DNA of 64,000 bases. Origin: Rhizobiales bacterium GAS188. GTDB taxonomy: Bacteria > Pseudomonadota > Alphaproteobacteria > Rhizobiales > Beijerinckiaceae. Positions 42,853 through 51,786 of this stretch are shown in pieces. Position 1 is the first letter of the stretch. The number at the start of each line of letters is the position of its first letter. The stretch covers positions 5,022,001-5,086,000 of the forward strand of contig FNSS01000001.1 of the NCBI GenBank assembly GCA_900104855.1. Reading direction: 5' to 3'. A program made the position numbers and the translations under genes. Below the pieces are notes generated by a model. It was given only the letters and a program-made list of their open reading frames with translations. It was not told the origin of the DNA and searched no databases.

Positions 42853-43686
42853 ATGGCTATCGCGGTCGCGATCATACTGGCTTTGGTGGCAGTCGGCTCG
42901 GTGTTGTTTCACTTCCTGAGCCCCTGGTGGTGGACGCCCATTGCCTCGAACTGGGGCAGCATCGACGATACGATCATCATCACCTTCTGGATCACCGGGG
43001 TCGTCTTTACCGCGATCGTTTTGTTCATGGCCTATTGCGTGTTCCGCTTCCGACATCGGGAGGGAAGCCGGGCGGAATATGCGCCGGAAAACAAGAAACT
43101 CGAATCCTGGCTCGCCATCGTGACGGCTGTCGGTGTCGCGGCCATATTGGCGCCGGGCCTGGCGGTCTGGTACCAATTCGTCAACGTGCCGAAAGGGGCG
43201 GCCGAGATCGAGGTCGTGGGCCAGCAATGGAGTTGGAGCTTCCGCCTTCCGGGCAAGGGAGGCGTGCTCGGCACATCCGACATCAAATTCGTCAGCTCGG
43301 ATAACCCCTTGGGGTTGAACCCTGACGACCCCAACGGCAAGGACAATCTCGTCGTCATCGGCGATGATCTCCATCTGCCCATCGGCAAGCCTGTCAAAGT
43401 ATTGCTCCGATCGCTCGATGTCGTGCACGATTTCTATGTGCCGGAATTCCGGGCGAAAATGGATTTGATGCCGGGGATCGTGACCTATTTCTGGCTCACG
43501 CCGACAAAGACCGGGACGTTCGAGATTCTGTGTGCCGGGTTCTGCGGGGTCGGGCACCCGCAAATGCGCGGCAAGGTCGTGATCGACGAGGACAAGGACT
43601 ATCAGGCCTGGCTGCAGAAACAGCAGCGCTTCGCGGACATGTTCAAATTGGATGCGACGAAGGAGAAGCGAGCATCCGCGAGATGA
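42853..43686 (+). CDS. coxM: cytochrome c oxidase subunit II
   Basis: 277 residues with two N-terminal membrane segments (AIAVAIILALVAVGSVLFHF and IIITFWITGVVFTAIVLFMA) and a periplasmic cupredoxin domain. CuA ligands are His192 in VVHDFYVPEF, Cys227, Cys231, His235 and Met238 in CAGFCGVGHPQM. The usual Glu between the two Cys is Gly (CAG instead of CAE); that residue binds copper through its backbone, so the site may remain. VVGQQWSWSF is the aromatic electron-transfer patch. A TTG at 42823 would add 10 residues. The gene order (II, I, III, III) matches coxMNOP of Bradyrhizobium, hence the symbol. Confidence 0.85.
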   Translation: MAIAVAIILALVAVGSVLFHFLSPWWWTPIASNWGSIDDTIIITFWITGVVFTAIVLFMAYCVFRFRHREGSRAEYAPENKKLESWLAIVTAVGVAAILAPGLAVWYQFVNVPKGAAEIEVVGQQWSWSFRLPGKGGVLGTSDIKFVSSDNPLGLNPDDPNGKDNLVVIGDDLHLPIGKPVKVLLRSLDVVHDFYVPEFRAKMDLMPGIVTYFWLTPTKTGTFEILCAGFCGVGHPQMRGKVVIDEDKDYQAWLQKQQRFADMFKLDATKEKRASAR

Positions 43687-43735
43687 GGCTCGATCGGATC
43701 GAGCGTTCGTCGGAAGGATGCAAGGAGGATAAGCG

Positions 43736-45514
43736 ATGGTGGATGTCACGTATGGCCCGGGCGACGTCGTCTCGCCTGCCGAAGTCGAGGATGTTGAGCT
43801 TTACCATCCGCATAGCTGGCTGACGAGATATGTCTTCTCCCAGGACGCGAAGGTCATCGCCATTCAATATTCGATGACGGCGCTCTCGATCGGGGTGGTG
43901 GCCCTGGTCTTGTCGTGGCTGATGCGCCTGCAATTGGGGTTCCCTGGCCATTTTTCTTTCATTGATGGCAGCAATTACTATCAATACATCACCATGCACG
44001 GCATGATCATGGTGGTGTATCTGCTCACCGCGCTATTCTTGGGAGGCTTCGGCAACTACCTCATCCCGCTCATGGTGGGCGCAAGGGACATGGCGTTCCC
44101 CTATGTGAACATGCTGAGCTACTGGGTCTATCTGCTCGCGGTGCTGGTCCTGGTGGCGAGCTTCTTCGTGCCGGGCGGACCAACAGGTGCGGGCTGGACC
44201 CTCTATCCGCCTCAGGCCATTCTCCCTGGCACCCCCGGGAGCGAGTGGGGCATCATCCTGATGCTCGCCTCCCTCATGTTGTTCATCATCGGCTTCACGA
44301 TGGGTGGCCTGAACTACGTCGTGACCGTGCTGCAGGCACGCACGCGGGGCATGACGCTGATGCGCCTCCCCTTGACGGTGTGGGGCATCTTCACGGCCAC
44401 CGTCATGGCGCTCCTGGCCTTTCCCGGCCTGTTCGTCGCCTGCGTCATGATGCTGTTCGACAGAGTGCTCGGAACGAGCTTCTTCATGCCGGCGATCGTG
44501 CAGGGCGGAGAGCAGCTGAAATACGCCGGAGGCAGCCCGATCTTGTTCCAGCATCTTTTCTGGTTCTTCGGCCATCCGGAAGTCTACATTGTCGCTGTGC
44601 CGGCCTTCGGTATCGTCTCCGACTTGATCAGTACCCATGCGCGCAAGAACATCTTCGGCTACCGGATGATGGTGTGGGCGATCGTTTCGATCGGCGCGCT
44701 GAGCTTCGTGGTGTGGGGGCACCACATGTATGTCAGCGGGATGAACCCGCAATTCGGGTTCTTCTTTGCGGTGACGACGCTCATCATCGCCGTCCCAACC
44801 GCCATCAAGGTGTATAATTGGGTGCTGACGCTTTGGCGGGCCGACATCCACCTCGAGGTGCCGATGCTGTTCGCCCTGGCCTTCGTCATCACCTTCGTGA
44901 TCGGCGGAGTCACGGGCCTGTTTCTCGGCAATGTCTCGGTCGATGTTCCGCTATCGGCGACCCTGTTCGTGGTCGCGCATTTCCATATGGTGATGGGGGT
45001 CGCGCCGATCCTCGTGGTCTTCGGGGGAATCTATCAGTGGTACCCGAAGGTCACCGGGCGCATGCTCGACGACACTCTGGGCCGGATCCATTTCTGGGTC
45101 ACCTTCCTCGGGACCTATGCGATCTTCTTCCCCATGCACTATCTCGGCCTGATCGGCATGCCGCGCCGCTATTACGAATTGGGGGATACGGCCTTCATCC
45201 CGCCTTCGGCCGCCACGCTCAACGCCTTCATCACGATCGCGGCGCTTATCGTGGGCGCGGCGCAGATGGCCTTCCTGTTCAACCTGATATGGAGCTTGTT
45301 CAAGGGCAGGGAGGCGGGGGGCAATCCCTGGAGAGCCACCACGCTCGAATGGCAGACGCCCGAAACTCCGCCGGGACATGGCAATTGGGGCAAGGACCTG
45401 CCGATCGTCTATCGCTGGGCTTACGACTATAGCGTGCCGGGCGCCAAGGAGGATTTCGTGCCGCAGAACCAGCCTCCGCGGGCGGTTCCTGACGCGATCG
45501 CGGCTGCATCATGA
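43736..45514 (+). CDS. coxN: cytochrome c oxidase subunit I
   Basis: 592 residues with 12 or more membrane helices. Low-spin heme ligand His is in YQYITMHGMIMVVYL. CuB and the Tyr cross-link are HPEVY in FWFFGHPEVYIVAVPAFG; the other CuB ligands are HH in WGHHMYVSGMNP, and the heme a3/a ligands lie in VAHFHMVMGV. The Glu in GHPEVY marks the A1 type of heme-copper oxidase. The start has AAGGAGGATAAGCG upstream. Reduces oxygen to water and pumps protons at the inner membrane. The stop overlaps the next ATG by 4 bases. Confidence 0.95.
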   Translation: MVDVTYGPGDVVSPAEVEDVELYHPHSWLTRYVFSQDAKVIAIQYSMTALSIGVVALVLSWLMRLQLGFPGHFSFIDGSNYYQYITMHGMIMVVYLLTALFLGGFGNYLIPLMVGARDMAFPYVNMLSYWVYLLAVLVLVASFFVPGGPTGAGWTLYPPQAILPGTPGSEWGIILMLASLMLFIIGFTMGGLNYVVTVLQARTRGMTLMRLPLTVWGIFTATVMALLAFPGLFVACVMMLFDRVLGTSFFMPAIVQGGEQLKYAGGSPILFQHLFWFFGHPEVYIVAVPAFGIVSDLISTHARKNIFGYRMMVWAIVSIGALSFVVWGHHMYVSGMNPQFGFFFAVTTLIIAVPTAIKVYNWVLTLWRADIHLEVPMLFALAFVITFVIGGVTGLFLGNVSVDVPLSATLFVVAHFHMVMGVAPILVVFGGIYQWYPKVTGRMLDDTLGRIHFWVTFLGTYAIFFPMHYLGLIGMPRRYYELGDTAFIPPSAATLNAFITIAALIVGAAQMAFLFNLIWSLFKGREAGGNPWRATTLEWQTPETPPGHGNWGKDLPIVYRWAYDYSVPGAKEDFVPQNQPPRAVPDAIAAAS

Positions 45515-46215
45515 GCATCACCATCCTGTTCCTCGTGGTGATCGCGTCGATCGCTGGATGGTTCCTGGCGCATCAGAGGCTGACGGCGAAGCCCTGGTTG
45601 GAGGTGGGCGCGATCGGCGACGTCCCGGGGACGGGCGCATCGCCCACGCCCGCAGCGAAGATCGGGCTGGGCGTGCTTCTCGCCGTCATCGGCTGCCTCT
45701 TCGCGCTCCTGATCAGCGCCTATTTCATGCGGGCGGACATGGCGGATTGGAAGCCGTTGCCCGCGCCGCGGCTCTTATGGCTCAATACGGTGCTTCTGGC
45801 GTTCAGCAGCGCCGCGCTGCTATGGGCGCAGATCGGCGCCAAAAGGGGATCGATGGAGGATGTCAGATCAGGCCTCCTCGCAGGCGGGATGTGCACCTTG
45901 GCATTCGTCGCCGGGCAGCTATTGGCATGGCGGCAGCTGAACGCCGCGGGCTATTTCCTGGCGTCGAACCCGGCGAACGCCTTCTTCTATCTGCTCACCG
46001 GAGTGCATGGTCTGCATATTTTGGGTGGGCTCGTGGCCCTGGGCAGGACCACCGACAAGGTCTGGCGAGGCGTTGCGATGAGCGAGCTGCGCTCGAGCAT
46101 CGAACTCTGCGCCATCTATTGGCATTTCCTGCTCTTCGTGTGGCTCGCTCTGTTCGCTCTGCTCACGGGCTTTGCGGGCGACGTCCTCGTCATCTGTCGC
46201 GCATTGCTGAGCTGA
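45511..46215 (+). CDS. coxO: cytochrome c oxidase subunit III
   Basis: 234 residues with about six membrane segments: MSITILFLVVIASIAGWFLA, IGLGVLLAVIGCLFALLISA, LLWLNTVLLAFSSAALLWAQ and FYLLTGVHGLHILGGLVALG, which holds the conserved His-Gly-x-His. ATGA overlap with subunit I. A second subunit III-like gene follows, as in coxMNOP operons, where coxO and coxP both resemble subunit III. Symbol assigned by gene order. Confidence 0.8.
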   Translation: MSITILFLVVIASIAGWFLAHQRLTAKPWLEVGAIGDVPGTGASPTPAAKIGLGVLLAVIGCLFALLISAYFMRADMADWKPLPAPRLLWLNTVLLAFSSAALLWAQIGAKRGSMEDVRSGLLAGGMCTLAFVAGQLLAWRQLNAAGYFLASNPANAFFYLLTGVHGLHILGGLVALGRTTDKVWRGVAMSELRSSIELCAIYWHFLLFVWLALFALLTGFAGDVLVICRALLS

Positions 46216-46239
46216 CGATGGCAAGCAGCCGGGAGGACC

Positions 46240-46971
46240 ATGGTGATGACGACGGATGTCGAGCTGGCGAATAGGGGAGTGTCACTGATCCGACCGCCGG
46301 GCCTGCGCGGCATCGCCGCCGACTGGTCCGCGGACCAGCGCGCCTTCAAGAGCGCCTCCTGGGGGAAGGCCATGATGTGGATCTTCCTCCTGAGCGACAC
46401 TTTCATCTTCAGCTGCTTCCTGCTCTCCTACATGACGGTGCGGATGTCGACGACGGTGCCGTGGCCGAATCCGAGCGAGGTCTTCGCCCTGACGATCGGC
46501 GGCACGAAAATTCCGCTCATCTTGATCGCCATCATGACCTTCATCTTGATCAGCAGCAGCGGCACGATGGCCATGGCGGTCAATTTCGGCTACCGGCGCG
46601 ATCGCCGGAAGAGCGCCCTGCTGATGCTGGCGACGGCGGCTTTCGGCGCCACCTTCGTCGGCATGCAGGCCTTCGAATGGACCAAGCTGATCAGGGAAGG
46701 GGTGAGGCCCTGGGGCAATCCCTGGGGCGCCGATCAATTCGGCTCATCCTTCTTCATGATCACGGGCTTTCACGGCACCCATGTCACGATCGGGGTCATT
46801 TTCCTGATCATCATGTCGCGCAAGGTCTTGCGCGGCGATTTCGACCGCGCGCGACGGGGTTTCTTCACCAGCAGAAAGGGCCGCTACGAGAATGTCGAGA
46901 TCATGGGCCTCTATTGGCATTTCGTCGATCTCGTCTGGGTGTTCATCTTCGCGCTGTTTTACCTGTGGTGA
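46240..46971 (+). CDS. coxP: second cytochrome c oxidase subunit III
   Basis: 243 residues with five to six membrane segments. GSSFFMITGFHGTHVTIGVI has the family's His motif, and YWHFVDLVWVFIFALFYLW closes the protein. The start region follows GGGAGG at -12. It lies 24 bases after the previous gene. Two distinct subunit III genes side by side are unusual compared with mitochondrial-type operons but known in Bradyrhizobium coxMNOP. Confidence 0.85.
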   Translation: MVMTTDVELANRGVSLIRPPGLRGIAADWSADQRAFKSASWGKAMMWIFLLSDTFIFSCFLLSYMTVRMSTTVPWPNPSEVFALTIGGTKIPLILIAIMTFILISSSGTMAMAVNFGYRRDRRKSALLMLATAAFGATFVGMQAFEWTKLIREGVRPWGNPWGADQFGSSFFMITGFHGTHVTIGVIFLIIMSRKVLRGDFDRARRGFFTSRKGRYENVEIMGLYWHFVDLVWVFIFALFYLW

Positions 46972-46979
46972 GGCAAGAC

Positions 46980-47369
46980 ATGGCACAGACAAGCGTAGGG
47001 CTGGGGACGGCAAGCGGAAGCGCTGGGATCGAGGCGCCACGGCCGAGCGCCCATGCCGAGGGGCAACAGCATCCGATCAAGCTCTATCTCCTCGTCTGGG
47101 GATGGCTTTTCGTGCTGAGCACATGCTCCTACCTCGTCGATTATTTCGGCCTGCACGGTTACGTCAGATGGTTCCTGATCCTGCTGTTCATGATCGTGAA
47201 GGCAGGCCTGATCGTCGGCGTCTTCATGCATATGGCCTGGGAGCGGCTCGCGCTCGTCTACGCCATTCTGGTTCCGCCGGTCGCTGTGCTGGTCTTTGTG
47301 GCGATCATGGTGTTCGAGTCGAACTACACCCATTTCAGCCGGATTATTTTCTTCGGACCGGGGACATAG
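46980..47369 (+). CDS. cytochrome c oxidase subunit IV (prokaryotic type)
   Basis: 129 residues: a polar, Ser/Ala-rich N-terminus of 30 residues, then three hydrophobic segments (LYLLVWGWLFVLSTCSYLVD, WFLILLFMIVKAGLIVGVFM, YAILVPPVAVLVFVAIMVFE). The last carries the ESNYTHFSR motif of prokaryotic subunit IV. It starts 8 bases after coxP and is the last gene of the oxidase operon. The family stabilises the complex. Confidence 0.8.
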   Translation: MAQTSVGLGTASGSAGIEAPRPSAHAEGQQHPIKLYLLVWGWLFVLSTCSYLVDYFGLHGYVRWFLILLFMIVKAGLIVGVFMHMAWERLALVYAILVPPVAVLVFVAIMVFESNYTHFSRIIFFGPGT

Positions 47370-47521
47370 CCGCGATCGCTCGCACTCCGCATCTCAGCTC
47401 GGGGCTTCCGGCGCAGGCCGTGCTCCGGCTGCTGGATGTCGGCGCCGCCGCTTAGAGCGAGATGCCTCCGGATCGAAACGGCGAGCGCCGGCTATCTCTT
47501 TGTTTTAGCGTATAATATTAT

Positions 47522-47545
47522 CCGAAAAGTGGGGCCACTTTTCGG
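47522..47545. repeat. Rhizobiales-type palindromic repeat, possible terminator
   Basis: CCGAAAAGTGG and CCACTTTTCGG pair into an 11-base hairpin with a 2-base loop, preceded by AATATTAT. I recall very similar CCGAAAAGTGG palindromes scattered through Bradyrhizobium and related genomes. It lies in the 224-base gap between the 3' ends of the oxidase operon (plus) and the DUF2189 gene (minus), so it may also serve as a bidirectional terminator. Confidence 0.65.
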
Positions 47546-47593
47546 GATCAGGCGCTGGCCGAAACATGCTCCGGTCGAATGCGCGCCCATGCC

Positions 47594-48397
47594 TCAGGCG
47601 GCCGGAGCGGGCAGGCCCGGTCCCACGATCTTTCGATAGAGATGCCAGGTCGAATGTCCGAGCACCGGCATCACGATCGCGAGGCCGACCAGCAAGGTCA
47701 CGAAGCCCATCACCAAGAGGGCCGTGACGATCAACCCCCACAACGCCATCATGACCGGGTTCGTGAGCACTGCGTTGATCGAGGTTTGGATCGCGGCGGC
47801 CGCGCCCACATCGCGGTCGATGAGCAAGGGAAAGGAGACGACGCTGATGCTCAGCACCGCCACGGCAAAGACGAAGCCGGTCGCATTGCCCAGAACGGCG
47901 AGGGCCCAGCCATGGGGTGTCGTGAGGACCTCCTGGAGGAAAGACCAGTAGGATTCTGGCGGATCCTCGCCGAAGAGCCGCCCGTAGAGAATCTCTGCCG
48001 TCGTCAGCCAGCAGAGAAAGATTATCGTCAGCAGGATCCCGAGCGCGAGGATCGAAGGGATCGCGGGCGACCACAAGACGTCGAAAGCATGCCGCCAGCT
48101 GGTGTCCAGGCCCAGCTCCCGGCGGCGGCTTATCTCGTATAGGCCGATGGCCGCAAAGGGGCCGAGCAGGGCGAAGCCCGATGCCAGCGGATAGAGCAGA
48201 TAGAACGCGTTGGTCGTTGCGAGAACGACGCAGGCGACGGGATAGATGAGGCACAGGAAAATAAGGTGCGATGGCATCGCGAGGAAATCGTCGAAGCCCT
48301 TCTTCAAGGCATCCCGGAGGTCGGCGGGGCCGATCCGGCGTATGACGAGCTTTGTCGGGGTCTCGTCGGCACCAGCCATGATGTGCAGATTCGCCAT
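47594..48397 (-). CDS. DUF2189 integral membrane protein
   Basis: 267 residues with six or seven hydrophobic segments, among them LIFLCLIYPVACVVLATTNA, YPLASGFALLGPFAAIGLYE, ILALGILLTIIFLCWLTTAE and LLVMGFVTLLVGLAIVMPVL. ISRRREL and WRHAFDV between segments match the DUF2189 family. Found often near cytochrome oxidase genes in Hyphomicrobiales; role unknown. It converges with the oxidase operon. Confidence 0.75.
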   Translation of the reverse strand: MANLHIMAGADETPTKLVIRRIGPADLRDALKKGFDDFLAMPSHLIFLCLIYPVACVVLATTNAFYLLYPLASGFALLGPFAAIGLYEISRRRELGLDTSWRHAFDVLWSPAIPSILALGILLTIIFLCWLTTAEILYGRLFGEDPPESYWSFLQEVLTTPHGWALAVLGNATGFVFAVAVLSISVVSFPLLIDRDVGAAAAIQTSINAVLTNPVMMALWGLIVTALLVMGFVTLLVGLAIVMPVLGHSTWHLYRKIVGPGLPAPAA

Positions 48398-48542
48398 AAC
48401 GTTCCTCCCTCAACCGCCTTGCAGCGATCGCAAGTCACGATGGCGTCGTGCGTAGAACCATTGGTCACGCGCAACCGCGACCTCTTCATTTCATCATACA
48501 CCTCCTCGGGGAATTTGTCGCCCCCGCGATCGCCTGTGTGGG

Positions 48543-49085
48543 TCAAGGATTGACCTTGGCGACGCCCATCTCCTGGAACAGCGTGAGATTGTCCTCAATA
48601 TGCCAGTTGTCGGTGATGCGCCCGTTCTGGACCTTGACGAGATCGGTGGCGATGAAGGCGATCGGCTGCCCCTTGCCCTGCGTCTGGCCGAACCTGCCGG
48701 TGAAATGGCCGGTGAACCTCATGTGCACCGTCACGTAGTCGCCGGCGACGATCATCTGCTCCACCGTCACCTCGAGGTCGGGCACGGCGGCGCGAAACTG
48801 CCGCGAGGCGAAGGCTGGCCCCTCCGGTCCCTGGGGGCGGCCCGGCGGCAAGGTATGGTCGGTGAAGCTTCCCGCGATGGCCTGCTTCAGCAAGGCTTCG
48901 TCGCCCGTGTTCCAGAATTCGTAAAAGGCGCAGACCGCCTTCAGGGTTGCGTCGCGCTGCGCATCGGGGATCGTTGCGGCGACGACGAGGTCGTCGATCC
49001 TGACGCTGTCGGCGGCAAGGGCCGGTGCGGACAGCGACAGCGCCAATGCGGTGAAAATCCCGAGATTTGAAAGTCTATTCGTCAT
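48543..49085 (-). CDS. exported SnoaL-like (ester cyclase / NTF2 fold) protein
   Basis: 180 residues with a signal peptide: MTNRLSNLGIFTALALSLSA, cleavage near PALAADS. The mature part (CAFYEFWNTGDEALLKQAIA, SFTDHTLPPGRPQGPEGPAF, MRFTGHFTGRFGQTQGKGQP, NGRITDNWHIEDNLTLFQEM) is a SnoaL-like polyketide-cyclase/NTF2 domain. Its start overlaps the VOC stop by 11 bases. Exported SnoaL-like proteins may hydrolyse or cyclise small molecules; substrate unknown. Confidence 0.8.
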   Translation of the reverse strand: MTNRLSNLGIFTALALSLSAPALAADSVRIDDLVVAATIPDAQRDATLKAVCAFYEFWNTGDEALLKQAIAGSFTDHTLPPGRPQGPEGPAFASRQFRAAVPDLEVTVEQMIVAGDYVTVHMRFTGHFTGRFGQTQGKGQPIAFIATDLVKVQNGRITDNWHIEDNLTLFQEMGVAKVNP

Positions 49086-49482
49086 TGTTCTGCTCCCGAT
49101 GTGCGGAGGGGCTGGAGGCGGTTCGCGCTTCGCGAAACACGAGCTCGAGAAGGATTCCCGTGGGCGTGCGGATGAAGAGGCGGCGCTCGCCAAGTTCCGG
49201 CAGCTCCATCCGCGAATAGGGGATACCGAGGTCGTCCAACTTGCGGCGCATGCCGTCATGGTCCGCGAGACGAAAGCCGACATGGTCGATGGTCTCGCCG
49301 GCGCGTGTCGCAGAACTGCCCTGGCCCGGAATGAGGTGCACGACAGGCTCGGCATTGGCGTAGAGCCAATAGCCGGGAAAGGGGAAGGCAGGCCGATAGC
49401 CCGGCCTCAGATCCAGCACGGATTCCAGGAAGGCGCGGGTGCCTTCGAGATCGTGCGTGCGCAGCGTGACGTGATCAAGCAT
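49075..49482 (-). CDS. VOC family (glyoxalase/bleomycin resistance) protein
   Basis: 135 residues. MLDHVTLRTHDLEGTRAFLE, YWLYANAEPVVHLIPGQGSS, IDHVGFRLADHDGMRRKLDD and LFIRTPTGILLELVFRE carry the paired beta-alpha-beta-beta-beta modules. Metal ligands would be His4, His in VVHL, His in IDHVG and Glu in LLELVF, as in dioxygenases and glyoxalases. AAGGAGG precedes the ATG. Overlaps the SnoaL-like gene; divergent from LysR at 49590. Confidence 0.85.
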   Translation of the reverse strand: MLDHVTLRTHDLEGTRAFLESVLDLRPGYRPAFPFPGYWLYANAEPVVHLIPGQGSSATRAGETIDHVGFRLADHDGMRRKLDDLGIPYSRMELPELGERRLFIRTPTGILLELVFREARTASSPSAHREQNNDE

Positions 49483-49522
49483 CGCACCCTCCTTGTTGCT
49501 CCCTGCAATCTAGCCCCTCTCG

Positions 49523-49578
49523 ATTTGGAATATTATCCTGTGCCAAATGGAGATACTCTCCACCAATCGGAAAGTATC
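49523..49578. promoter_or_regulatory. candidate LysR operator in divergent gap
   Basis: Two inverted repeats stand between the VOC and LysR starts: ATTTGG (49523-49528) with CCAAAT (49543-49548), and GATACT (49552-49557) with AGTATC (49573-49578). Spacing of about 14 to 15 bases with T and A at the ends fits LysR-type sites. The region is A+T-richer than both genes. Confidence 0.45.
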
Positions 49579-49589
49579 GAGAGGCCGGC

Positions 49590-50504
49590 ATGCTGGACGA
49601 CATCACCGAGCTGCGCACCTTCGTCCGCATTGTCGGAGCGGGAAGTCTGTCCGCGGCCGGGCGCGAGATGGGCCTGGCGCTCAGCGTCGTCAGCAAGCGG
49701 CTTGCAACGCTTGAACGCCGGACCGAGGTGCGTCTCATCGCCCGCAGCACCCGCCGCCTAGCGCTGACTGAAGAGGGGCAGAATCTCTACGACAGAGCCC
49801 AGCGCATCTTGGCCGAGGTCGACGAAGCCGAGGCAGCGCTGACGCATGGACGCGTCGAACCGCAAGGCGTGTTGCGGGTGAGCGCGCCGGCGGCGCTCGG
49901 CCGCGCGCATGTCAGCCCCGTCTGTCGCGACCTCGTTCGCGCGCATCCGAAGGTCTCGGTCGACCTGACGCTCACCGATCGGCTGGTCGAGCTCATCGAT
50001 GAGGGAATGGATGTTGTCGTTCGGATCGGCGCACCGAAGGACTCCGGCCTGGTCATGCGGAAGCTGGTCGACAACCACCGCATTGTCGTCGGTGCGCCGG
50101 AATATCTCGAACTCCGGGGCACTCCCACGGCGCCCGCGGAGCTGGAGGATCATGAGTGTCTGCAGTACCGCGGCGTCGGAACCCACTGGCGCCTGGTCGG
50201 TCCGGCCGGCGCGGCGCTCGAGGTCCGGATCGCTTCCCGCCTGCGGACCGACAGTGGCGAGGTCGCGCATGATTGGGCGCTCGCCGGCTGCGGTCTCATC
50301 CTGAAATCCTGGGTGGACGTGGAACCCGATCTGCGCGCCAACCGCCTCGTCCGTGTACTACCCAATTGGCGCAGCGATCCTGCGCCCGTTTGCGCCCTTT
50401 TCCCCGCGAGCCGCCAGGTCCCGACCCGCGTGCGTTTGTTCCTTGATGCCATGGCGGTCCGGCTGAACAGGTTTGCGGGCCGACATATCGACGCTGAATC
50501 GTGA
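49590..50504 (+). CDS. LysR-family transcriptional regulator (CrgA-like)
   Basis: 304 residues. The helix-turn-helix lies in LRTFVRIVGAGSLSAAGREM and LALSVVSKRLATLERRTEVR; RLIARSTRRLALTEEGQNLY is typical of the CrgA/AaeR-like subgroup. The effector domain starts at about 90. Divergent from the VOC/SnoaL-like pair, which it probably regulates. The effector is unknown. Confidence 0.85.
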   Translation: MLDDITELRTFVRIVGAGSLSAAGREMGLALSVVSKRLATLERRTEVRLIARSTRRLALTEEGQNLYDRAQRILAEVDEAEAALTHGRVEPQGVLRVSAPAALGRAHVSPVCRDLVRAHPKVSVDLTLTDRLVELIDEGMDVVVRIGAPKDSGLVMRKLVDNHRIVVGAPEYLELRGTPTAPAELEDHECLQYRGVGTHWRLVGPAGAALEVRIASRLRTDSGEVAHDWALAGCGLILKSWVDVEPDLRANRLVRVLPNWRSDPAPVCALFPASRQVPTRVRLFLDAMAVRLNRFAGRHIDAES

Positions 50505-50584
50505 TCCGCGCGGACCGCCTGTATGAGCAGGATGTCGGCGAGACGATCGAAGCAGCCTCCTCGGCCGAAAGTTGCAGGCGACCA

Positions 50585-50620
50585 CCCCTGGCCAAGCCGA
50601 CCGGAAAGCTCGGCCAGGGG
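50585..50620. terminator. hairpin between convergent genes
   Basis: CCCCTGGCCAAGC pairs with GCTCGGCCAGGGG (one mismatch in 13) around a 10-base loop. It stands between the LysR stop (50504) and the hydrolase stop (50663), both pointing inward. ATTT follows on the plus strand. A shared terminator is the simplest reading. Confidence 0.6.
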
Positions 50621-50662
50621 ATTTGCGGGGCGTTCCTTGTGTAGTCCCGGCCTCGCCGGGAG

Positions 50663-51526
50663 TTACTTCGTCAGCCAGTGTGCGCGCAGTTCCTGGTTGA
50701 ATTCCGCGGCGCGTTCTTCGGGGAAAAAGATCCGCGCGCCTTTCAGCTCGACGCGCTTGCGCGTGCCGGGAATGGCCTCGGCCAGCCAGCGCGACCAGCG
50801 AACGTCGAAATAGACGTCATCGGTCCCCCACACGATCAGCGTCGGCGCTTTCAGCTTCCGCAGCTGCGCTTCCACCGCCAGCGTGTGCTTGCAGTCGAAG
50901 GCGGCCAGAAAACGTTGAAAGTCAGAGGTGCGCTGCTCGGTGCGCAGCAATGGGCGCAGATAGGCTTCGATCGTTTCATCCGCCAATTTTTCGGGATGTT
51001 CGTAGGCGGGACCCAAGGCCTGAGCCGAGCGGAAAAAGTTCTTATCCGCCAGCATGGCGTCAAGCGCGCCCCGCAGGCCGCCGGCCGCCGCCATCTCGAG
51101 GAAGGGCTTGAACGCCTCCGGCGGCCAGTTGTCATGCGCGTCGCAGTCGGTGAGCGTGAGGCTTCTCACGCGCGAGGGATTGAGCGCCGCGAAGATCTGC
51201 GCGATGCCGCCGCCGCTGTCATTGCCGACGAGGTCCACCTCGCCGATCTGCAGAGCGTCGAGAAACTCCAGCAGCATCTTCGCATTCGCGGTCACCGACA
51301 CGTCCTGGTCCGCCGCGATCTCCGTGTCCCCATGCGCCAGCAAGTCGACCGCGATGCAGCGACGCAAATCGGAGAGCTCCGCCAGCTGGTGCCGCCACAG
51401 ATGGCCGTTGAGCAGCACGCCGTGCACGAACAGGGCTACCGGTCCGGCGCCCGCCTCGACGTAGCTGATGCGGCCAGAAGGCGTGGTGACGTTGCGTCGT
51501 GTTGCTGTCATTTGATCGGAGCGCAT
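50663..51526 (-). CDS. alpha/beta hydrolase (dehalogenase-like nucleophile)
   Basis: 287 residues. Nucleophile elbow DLVGNDSGGGIAQIFAAL reads Gly-Asn-Asp-Ser-Gly, so the nucleophile position is Asp, as in haloalkane dehalogenase-like members. VALFVHGVLLNGHLWRHQLA is the oxyanion part and PTLIVWGTDDVYFDVRWSRW the acid region. AGGAAGGG before ATG 51526 supports this start. It lies 3 bases after the small metal-binding gene. Substrate unknown. Confidence 0.8.
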   Translation of the reverse strand: MRSDQMTATRRNVTTPSGRISYVEAGAGPVALFVHGVLLNGHLWRHQLAELSDLRRCIAVDLLAHGDTEIAADQDVSVTANAKMLLEFLDALQIGEVDLVGNDSGGGIAQIFAALNPSRVRSLTLTDCDAHDNWPPEAFKPFLEMAAAGGLRGALDAMLADKNFFRSAQALGPAYEHPEKLADETIEAYLRPLLRTEQRTSDFQRFLAAFDCKHTLAVEAQLRKLKAPTLIVWGTDDVYFDVRWSRWLAEAIPGTRKRVELKGARIFFPEERAAEFNQELRAHWLTK

Positions 51527-51529
51527 CGC

Positions 51530-51694
51530 TCAACCCTTCCTGTCGGGCTTCTTCACCGACGCCGAGGCATCGGCTTCCTTTAGCGACTGCGCGCATTCCT
51601 CGCAGCACACCTCCACAGTGTTCCCGCCGACCTTCACCTTGATGGGATTGGCGTCGAGCTCGCAGTCGCAAGCCGCGCACGTTCTTACGGTCAT
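51530..51694 (-). CDS. small Cys-rich metal-binding protein
   Basis: 54 residues starting MTVRTCAACDCELDANPIKV. Motifs CAAC (Cys6, Cys9) and CCEEC (in VEVCCEECAQSLKEADA) resemble TRASH/YHS-type zinc or copper knuckles. AAGGAG lies 9 bases before the ATG. It is likely translated with the hydrolase gene 3 bases downstream. A longer frame from 51745 is less likely because the ribosome binding site fits 51694. Confidence 0.65.
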   Translation of the reverse strand: MTVRTCAACDCELDANPIKVKVGGNTVEVCCEECAQSLKEADASASVKKPDRKG

Positions 51695-51786
51695 GATTTC
51701 GATCTCCTTGAAGGCCCGACATCCGGGCGGAGATAGAAAAAGCACTCCGGGATCGCAGCCGCTGTCAAAATCTTTAGCGATCTGCG

